27,923 bases of DNA from Anaerolineaceae bacterium UBA4775 (GTDB lineage Bacteria; Chloroflexota; Anaerolineae; Anaerolineales; Anaerolineaceae). This document shows, in pieces, positions 23,701 through 27,923 of the stretch (position 1 is its first letter; every line of letters starts with the position of its first letter). Location of the stretch: the NCBI GenBank assembly GCA_002403205.1, contig DHHJ01000026.1:1-27923 (forward strand). Reading direction: 5' to 3'. The translations under genes were made by a program, and so were the position numbers. The notes beneath the pieces are model-generated. The model had not been told where the DNA came from. It ran no database searches and worked only from the letters and a program-made list of their open reading frames with translations.

Positions 23701-23779
23701 ACACTTGCTCTTTTGAAAGGCTTTTATGAAGCCTGGATTATGGATGCGTGGGTTAACTACATACCTGGAGGTAAGACTG

Positions 23780-25621
23780 ATGTGTGGTATTGTTGGCTAT
23801 ATTGGTGAACGAGATGCGACACCCATCATATTAAATGGATTGAAGCGTTTGGAGTATCGGGGCTATGATTCGGCCGGTCTGGCGGTATTGAATGAGGGAA
23901 ACATTGAAATCAGGCGCGATGCAGGCAAATTGAACCATTTAGAGGCATTGGTGCGCAACACACCCATTCACGGACAGATCGGCATCGGTCACACCCGCTG
24001 GGCGACCCACGGGGAACCGAACGAGCGCAACGCGCATCCGCACCTGGGCAGTACGGGTGAGTTTGTGGTGGTGCATAATGGCATCGTGGAGAATTACCTC
24101 ACCCTGCGTGAGGAGCTCAGTGCAGAGGGTACCCGGTTCAACTCGGATACGGATACTGAAACGATTGTTCACTTGGTTGAAAAATTTTATGCCAGCGGTG
24201 CTAACCTGGAAGCAGCTGTCCAGCAGACTTTGAAGCAGCTCAAAGGCGCACATGGCATCGTGGTGATGTCTTCCCGTGAGCCCGACAAGATCGTTGCCGC
24301 CCGGGTGGGGAATGCAGGTGGTGTGGTGATCGGTTTGGGCGAGGGTGAGAACTTCATTGCTTCAGACCTGCCCGCCATCCTGGAGCACACCCGCCGAGCT
24401 GTCTTTCTTGAATCGCATCAGATGGCCGTTGTCACCCGCGATGAGGTCAGAGTGACGGATATGTCCGGCTGGGCTGTGGAAGTAAAGCCGCAGAATATCG
24501 CCTGGGATCCGGTCGCAGCGGAAAAAGGCGTTTACCGGCACTTCATGCAAAAAGAGATCCATGAACAGGTGCGCTCTCTGACCGATACACTGGCTGGGCG
24601 GGTTGATTTTGATGAAGGCCGCGTGATGTTGCATGAGCTGGGATTGGATCCGCAATCTGCCCGGGAAATTCGCAAAATCATCATCACCGCTTGCGGCACC
24701 GCTGCCCATGCCGGCATGGTGGGCAAAATCTTGATCGAGCGGATTGCCCGCATTCCGGTGGAGGTGGCAATTGCCTCGGAGTTTCGCTATGCTGACCCCC
24801 TGGTGGATGAGCACACGGTTGTGCTGGCCATCAGTCAATCTGGCGAGACGGCGGATACCCTGGCAGCGATGGAAGAAGGGCGCTCGAAGGGTGCAAAACT
24901 ATGGTCGATCGTGAACGCAATTGGCTCACAGGCCATGCGCATTGCTGATGGGTGCATTTCGATGCAGGTAGGGCCGGAAATCGGCGTCGCTTCCACGAAA
25001 GCGTTTACCGCGCCGCTGCTGGACCTGTATCTGCTGGCGTTGCATTTGGGAGACTTACGCGGTGCGATCGATGAGGACCGACGCTTTTCACTGGTGCAGG
25101 ATTTGATGAGTGTCCCTGCGCTGGTGGGGGAGTGTTTGGATCGGGAGCAGGCTGTGGCGGCGCTGGCCAGGAAATTCAAGAATACGCGCCACATGCTCTA
25201 CCTGGGGCGTGGTATCAATATGCCAATTGCCTATGAAGGGGCGTTAAAACTAAAAGAGATTTCGTATATCCATGCAGAGGCTTACCCAGCAGGGGAGATG
25301 AAGCACGGCCCGATTGCCCTGATTGACCGAAGCATGCCGGTGATGGCATTGGCGCCAAACGACCCCTGGTATGATAAGATGATCAGTCAGATAGAGCAAG
25401 CCCTGGCGCGGGGCGGTGATGTAATTGCCATTGCCACGGATGGCGATGAGTTGATCGCTGACCTGACGCCGAACATCCTGTGGGTGCCCAAAACCCCCTG
25501 GCTGCTCAGCCCGGTGATCACCACCATCCCCCTGCAGATGTTCGCCTACCACATTGCTTCACTGCTTGGCCTGGATGTGGACCAACCCCGCAATTTGGCC
25601 AAATCCGTCACGGTGGAGTAG
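23780..25621 (+). CDS. glmS: Glutamine--fructose-6-phosphate aminotransferase (isomerizing)
   Basis: Makes glucosamine-6-phosphate from fructose-6-phosphate and glutamine, the first step of UDP-GlcNAc synthesis for the cell wall. The 613-residue product starts MCGIVGYIGERDA, so Cys2 becomes the N-terminal nucleophile of the glutaminase domain (about 1-220; also GHTRWATHGEPNERNAHPH). Two SIS sugar-isomerase domains follow: TACGTAAHAGMVGK, AISQSGETADT and GVASTKAFTAPL, then YLGRGINMPIAYEGALKLKE and the C-terminal LAKSVTVE. I choose ATG 23780 because GGAGGT lies 7 nt upstream and Cys must follow the initiator; a longer frame from 23726 would bury the nucleophile. Expression is predicted to be controlled by the leader ribozyme. 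It converges on the SDR gene. Confidence 0.98.
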   Translation: MCGIVGYIGERDATPIILNGLKRLEYRGYDSAGLAVLNEGNIEIRRDAGKLNHLEALVRNTPIHGQIGIGHTRWATHGEPNERNAHPHLGSTGEFVVVHNGIVENYLTLREELSAEGTRFNSDTDTETIVHLVEKFYASGANLEAAVQQTLKQLKGAHGIVVMSSREPDKIVAARVGNAGGVVIGLGEGENFIASDLPAILEHTRRAVFLESHQMAVVTRDEVRVTDMSGWAVEVKPQNIAWDPVAAEKGVYRHFMQKEIHEQVRSLTDTLAGRVDFDEGRVMLHELGLDPQSAREIRKIIITACGTAAHAGMVGKILIERIARIPVEVAIASEFRYADPLVDEHTVVLAISQSGETADTLAAMEEGRSKGAKLWSIVNAIGSQAMRIADGCISMQVGPEIGVASTKAFTAPLLDLYLLALHLGDLRGAIDEDRRFSLVQDLMSVPALVGECLDREQAVAALARKFKNTRHMLYLGRGINMPIAYEGALKLKEISYIHAEAYPAGEMKHGPIALIDRSMPVMALAPNDPWYDKMISQIEQALARGGDVIAIATDGDELIADLTPNILWVPKTPWLLSPVITTIPLQMFAYHIASLLGLDVDQPRNLAKSVTVE

Positions 25622-25641
25622 CACAGGGACGCTTACCACGC

Positions 25642-26517
25642 TCAGATGGGGTAGATAAACCCGGTCAGTTCCTCGCTAACAGCCCACAGACGCTTTGCCT
25701 CGGCTTCGTCATAGGAAGCCGGTGACGATTCTTGTGGTTTGCGATCAGCAAAATATTTGCCGCTGATATCGGCCACATCGGGTGAGCTGGCCAGGTAGAT
25801 AGACGTTTCAGCGCCTTGTTCTGCATTCTTGCCGAATACACCGGCTGCCAGGTTGACAATCGGGGTGGCAATCCCAAAATGGCGATAGAGCTCCGACTTT
25901 ACGAAACCCGGGTGAAGGGTATTGACCGTAATTCCACTCCCATTTAGCCGCCGATCGAGTTCGTATGTGAACATTATATTTGCCAGCTTAGAGTGGGCGT
26001 AAACCGCAAAAGCCCGGTAACGTTGTTGAAACTGGAGGTCATCAAACCGGATGCCACTGACCTGCCTGTGGGCATCTGAGGAGACATTGATGATGCGGGC
26101 GGGTGTGCTCTTTTCAAGCAGGGGCAGCAGACGGCCTGTGAGTAGAAAGTAGCTCAGGTGGTTAACCGCGAGGGTCATCTCGATACCATCGGCACTTTGT
26201 TTGAAGTTTCGGTACCACCCCCCAACATTGTTAACCAACACGTCAAGCCGGTCGTAATCTCGCAGAATGCCGTCCGCCAATTGATGGATTTGATCCTGTA
26301 CAGAAAGATTTGCCACATAATAGTGGGCGGCTTGCTCGCCAAATTCGTTGATAATGCGTTGATGAGCTGCCTTTGAGCGCTCCAGATTGTGGCTGACAAT
26401 GATCATATGGGCACCCATCCGGGCCAGGCTAACCGCTGTTTCATACCCGATCCCCCGGCTGCTTCCGGTGATCAAGCAAGTCTTTCCTGATAAATCGTGG
26501 TTTTGTGGTGGATTCAT
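25642..26517 (-). CDS. Short-chain dehydrogenase/reductase (retinol dehydrogenase-like)
   Basis: A 291-residue NAD(P)-dependent oxidoreductase of the classical SDR fold. It has the cofactor motif TGSSRGIG (17-24), a variant NNVGG (96-100; usual NNAG), catalytic Ser in INVSSDAH (146 or 147), Tyr173 and Lys177 in VYAHSKLAN, and the substrate loop LHPGFVKSEL. The Tyr-Ala-His-Ser-Lys form and the long C-terminal region resemble retinol-dehydrogenase-like bacterial members, many of unknown substrate. No signal peptide is seen. ATG 26517 has AGGAAAG upstream on the coding strand. It is monocistronic, with its 3' end only 20 nt from the convergent glmS stop and no obvious terminator between them. 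Confidence 0.9.
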   Translation of the reverse strand: MNPPQNHDLSGKTCLITGSSRGIGYETAVSLARMGAHMIIVSHNLERSKAAHQRIINEFGEQAAHYYVANLSVQDQIHQLADGILRDYDRLDVLVNNVGGWYRNFKQSADGIEMTLAVNHLSYFLLTGRLLPLLEKSTPARIINVSSDAHRQVSGIRFDDLQFQQRYRAFAVYAHSKLANIMFTYELDRRLNGSGITVNTLHPGFVKSELYRHFGIATPIVNLAAGVFGKNAEQGAETSIYLASSPDVADISGKYFADRKPQESSPASYDEAEAKRLWAVSEELTGFIYPI

Positions 26518-26555
26518 TATCCCACTTTCCTGTATCTATTTGGGTTACTTGATTG

Positions 26556-26561
26556 ATTATA
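26556..26561 (-). promoter_or_regulatory. Predicted -10 box for the SDR gene
   Basis: The minus strand reads TATAAT from 26561 to 26556. No good -35 hexamer is visible 16-18 nt upstream. Transcription would start near 26549, about 32 nt before the SDR ATG. Confidence 0.4.
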
Positions 26562-26678
26562 CCGGACCTCACAACGCGCAGCAGGTTGGTGTCCAAACTT
26601 GAATGCAGGTGTAGCCGATGATCGGCACGGATAAAGGTGCGTACCAAATGCGCAAAGCGGGCAAGTTTCTCCTGTTAA

Positions 26679-26708
26679 TTGGTCATTTTGTTCACAAGTG
26701 GGTAAAAT
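26679..26708 (+). promoter_or_regulatory. Possible promoter for mrp
   Basis: TTGGTC (26679-26684) and TAAAAT (26703-26708) are separated by 18 nt. This gives a leader of about 115 nt before the mrp ATG. A second TAAAAT at 26738-26743 has no partner -35. Weak to moderate match only. Confidence 0.3.
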
Positions 26709-26831
26709 TGACCTCGTGTTCCCGTCTGTCTGTCAGGTAAAATGTGATTGATTGGAAACACCCCAATTAGTTTTAGCGGGTGCGAGAACGGTAAGCTTAG
26801 CGTATTGATCGTTTGAAAGGTAGGATGATTT

Positions 26832-27872
26832 ATGCCAGATGTGACCAAAGAAGATGTTTTGCAGGCATTGAGAAAGGTTCAGGACCCGGAATTACGGCGA
26901 GACCTGGTTTCGCTGAATATGATCAAGGATATCATGATTGAAGGTACCCAGGTGGCATTTACCGTTGAACTGACCACGCCAGCCTGTCCCCTGCGTCAAC
27001 AAATTCAGAAAGATGCTGAACGAGCCGTATTGGCTTTGGAGGGCGTTGAATCTGTTGAGGTGACCATAGGAGCACGGGTACCAGAGGATAAAAAGATCAA
27101 AGATTTATCTATCAAAAACATCATCGCCGTTGGTTCAGGCAAAGGCGGTGTTGGCAAGTCAACCGTGGCTGTTAACCTGGCAGTTGCCCTGGCGCAATGC
27201 GGGGCTCAGGTCGGCTTGCTGGATGCAGACATCTACGGCCCGAATGTACCGATGATGATGGGTGTGAACGCCTTACCGCCTACACCTGAGGGTAAGGCCA
27301 TTCAGCCTGCTGTTGCGCACGGCGTTAAGGTGATGTCGATCGGGTTTATGGTGAGCGAAGGCCAACCGCTCATTTGGCGCGGGCCGATGCTTCATTCGGC
27401 CATCCAGCAATTCTTGAAGGATGTGGACTGGGGTGATTTGGATTACCTGATCATTGACCTACCTCCGGGAACCGGGGATGTGCAGCTCTCCCTTGTCCAG
27501 ACCGTGCCGTTGAGTGGCGGTGTGATCATCACCATGCCACAGCAGGTCTCATTTGATGACGCTGCCCGGGCCGTATCCATGTTCAGAAAGATGGAAGTGC
27601 CGATTTTAGGCGTTGTTGAGAACATGAGCTACTTAGAGATGGAGGATGGATCACGGCGGCGTCTGTTTGGCGAGGGCGGTGGCGAGCAGTTGGCTGGCAT
27701 GGCAGGAGCGCCGCTTTTGGCGAATTTACCCATTGAAGAAAAGGTGCGCGAGGGTGGTGACGAGGGTACGCCGGTGGTGGTCAGCGATCCAAAATCGGAT
27801 AGTGCCGTGGCATTGATGCGTTTGGCGATGTCCGTGGCGGCCCGTGTGAGCATGATGTCGCTTGAAAGTTAA
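26832..27872 (+). CDS. mrp: Mrp/ApbC family P-loop ATPase (iron-sulfur carrier type)
   Basis: A 346-residue protein with an N-terminal MIP18/DUF59 domain (about 5-80, TTPACPLRQQ with Cys52) and a C-terminal deviant Walker ATPase domain with GSGKGGVGKST (101-111), DADIYGPNVP (131-140), WRGPMLHSAIQQFL and IIDLPPGTGDVQLS. Family members bind and transfer iron-sulfur clusters to target proteins. The CxxC pair normally found after the VENMS motif is absent: the segment at 263-280 reads ENMSYLEMEDGSRRRLFG, with no cysteine. A classical cluster-bridging dimer may therefore not form at this site. ATG 26832 has AAAGGTAGGATG upstream. The many Fe-S enzymes in this genome make a maturation role reasonable. 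Confidence 0.92.
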   Translation: MPDVTKEDVLQALRKVQDPELRRDLVSLNMIKDIMIEGTQVAFTVELTTPACPLRQQIQKDAERAVLALEGVESVEVTIGARVPEDKKIKDLSIKNIIAVGSGKGGVGKSTVAVNLAVALAQCGAQVGLLDADIYGPNVPMMMGVNALPPTPEGKAIQPAVAHGVKVMSIGFMVSEGQPLIWRGPMLHSAIQQFLKDVDWGDLDYLIIDLPPGTGDVQLSLVQTVPLSGGVIITMPQQVSFDDAARAVSMFRKMEVPILGVVENMSYLEMEDGSRRRLFGEGGGEQLAGMAGAPLLANLPIEEKVREGGDEGTPVVVSDPKSDSAVALMRLAMSVAARVSMMSLES

Positions 27873-27895
27873 GGTGCAATTGTGACCGTGTCGCA

Positions 27896-27904
27896 TGATA
27901 TAAT
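27896..27904 (+). promoter_or_regulatory. Extended -10 promoter for a gene beyond the window
   Basis: TGATATAAT, another extended -10 box, lies 24 nt after the mrp stop. It is followed by AAGGAGG at 27907-27913, a strong ribosome-binding site, so the next gene probably starts just past or near the window end with a very short leader. Confidence 0.45.
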
Positions 27905-27923
27905 CGAAGGAGGGCATTTCCCC

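Larger units (their letters stand above)
26518..26831. other. Intergenic region between divergent SDR and mrp genes
   Basis: This 314-nt stretch has no confident gene. It contains a minus-strand TATAAT (26561-26556) suited to the SDR gene, a plus-strand TTGGTC-N18-TAAAAT pair (26679-26708) suited to mrp, a second TAAAAT at 26738-26743, and a short dyad GCCGATGATCGGC (26614-26626). AAAGG at 26816-26820 and TAGGATG precede the mrp ATG. I see no conserved structured RNA in it. Confidence 0.6.

Noticed and set aside
23718..23734. Hairpin AGGCTT-N5-AAGCCT between the ribozyme and the GlmS start
   Set aside because: Six base pairs with no following T-run, so not a terminator; it may be chance or a spacer structure and does not clearly match the missing P4.
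23726..23779. N-terminal extension of GlmS by 18 residues
   Set aside because: GlmS needs its cysteine directly after the initiator methionine; ATG 23780 has a good ribosome-binding site and the extension lacks family similarity.
26648..26740. Small 30-codon frame (starts MRKAGKFLLLIGHFVHK) upstream of mrp with an AAAGGTG 8 nt before it
   Set aside because: Very short, not recognisable, and it overlaps both predicted promoter elements of mrp; no evidence of translation.

Overview
The window looks like chromosomal DNA from a bacterium of the phylum Chloroflexota, most likely an Anaerolineae-type anaerobe. The basis is inference from gene content: a split-type methylmalonyl-CoA mutase large subunit, bacterial coenzyme F420 biosynthesis with an archaeal-style single-domain CofE, several molybdenum hydroxylases with selenium-type accessory proteins, and moderately GC-rich DNA. 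There are no rRNA genes, tRNA genes, insertion sequences, phage genes or CRISPR arrays.

Layout. (1) 103-2729, plus strand: methylmalonyl-CoA mutase large subunit, methylmalonyl-CoA epimerase and a cytoplasmic cyclophilin. (2) 2776-5016, minus strand: a three-gene unit of a DUF309 protein, pyroglutamyl peptidase I and an M24 Xaa-Pro-type peptidase. (3) 5017-5196: a divergent promoter region with two TGCTATAAT extended -10 boxes and a central dyad. (4) 5197-23449, plus strand: sixteen tightly packed genes, many with 1-7 nt gaps or ATGA overlaps, read here as one long transcription unit. It starts with an SsnA-like aminohydrolase. Next come an F420:NADPH oxidoreductase, CofE, a 2H phosphoesterase-like protein, CofD, CofC, a luciferase-like F420-type oxidoreductase and a hotdog thioesterase. 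Then come two different molybdenum hydroxylases separated by a CBS-domain family II pyrophosphatase and XdhC, and the unit ends with a YqeB-type protein and a YqeC-MocA fusion. (5) 23450-25621: a glmS ribozyme in the leader of glmS. (6) 25642-26517, minus strand: a retinol-dehydrogenase-like short-chain dehydrogenase. (7) 26518-27923: a 314-nt intergenic region, an Mrp/ApbC-type P-loop ATPase lacking the usual CxxC, and a promoter-like sequence at the window end.

How the genes may work together. The long operon joins two cofactor systems rarely discussed together. One makes and recycles the deazaflavin F420 (CofC, CofD, CofE, NpdG-type reductase, LLM oxidoreductase). The other builds and matures molybdenum hydroxylases (MocA domain for cytosine-dinucleotide cofactor, XdhC for insertion, YqeB/YqeC associated with labile selenium). 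The aminohydrolase at the front resembles SsnA, found beside selenium-dependent xanthine dehydrogenase genes in enterobacteria. I infer a catabolic pathway for a purine-like or other N-heterocyclic compound in which deamination and Mo-dependent hydroxylation are combined with an F420-dependent reduction. The substrate cannot be read from the sequence. The clearest single regulatory discovery is the glmS ribozyme: its catalytic core matches the known class closely, but it carries a two-hairpin insertion and seems to lack the usual long P3-P4 domain.
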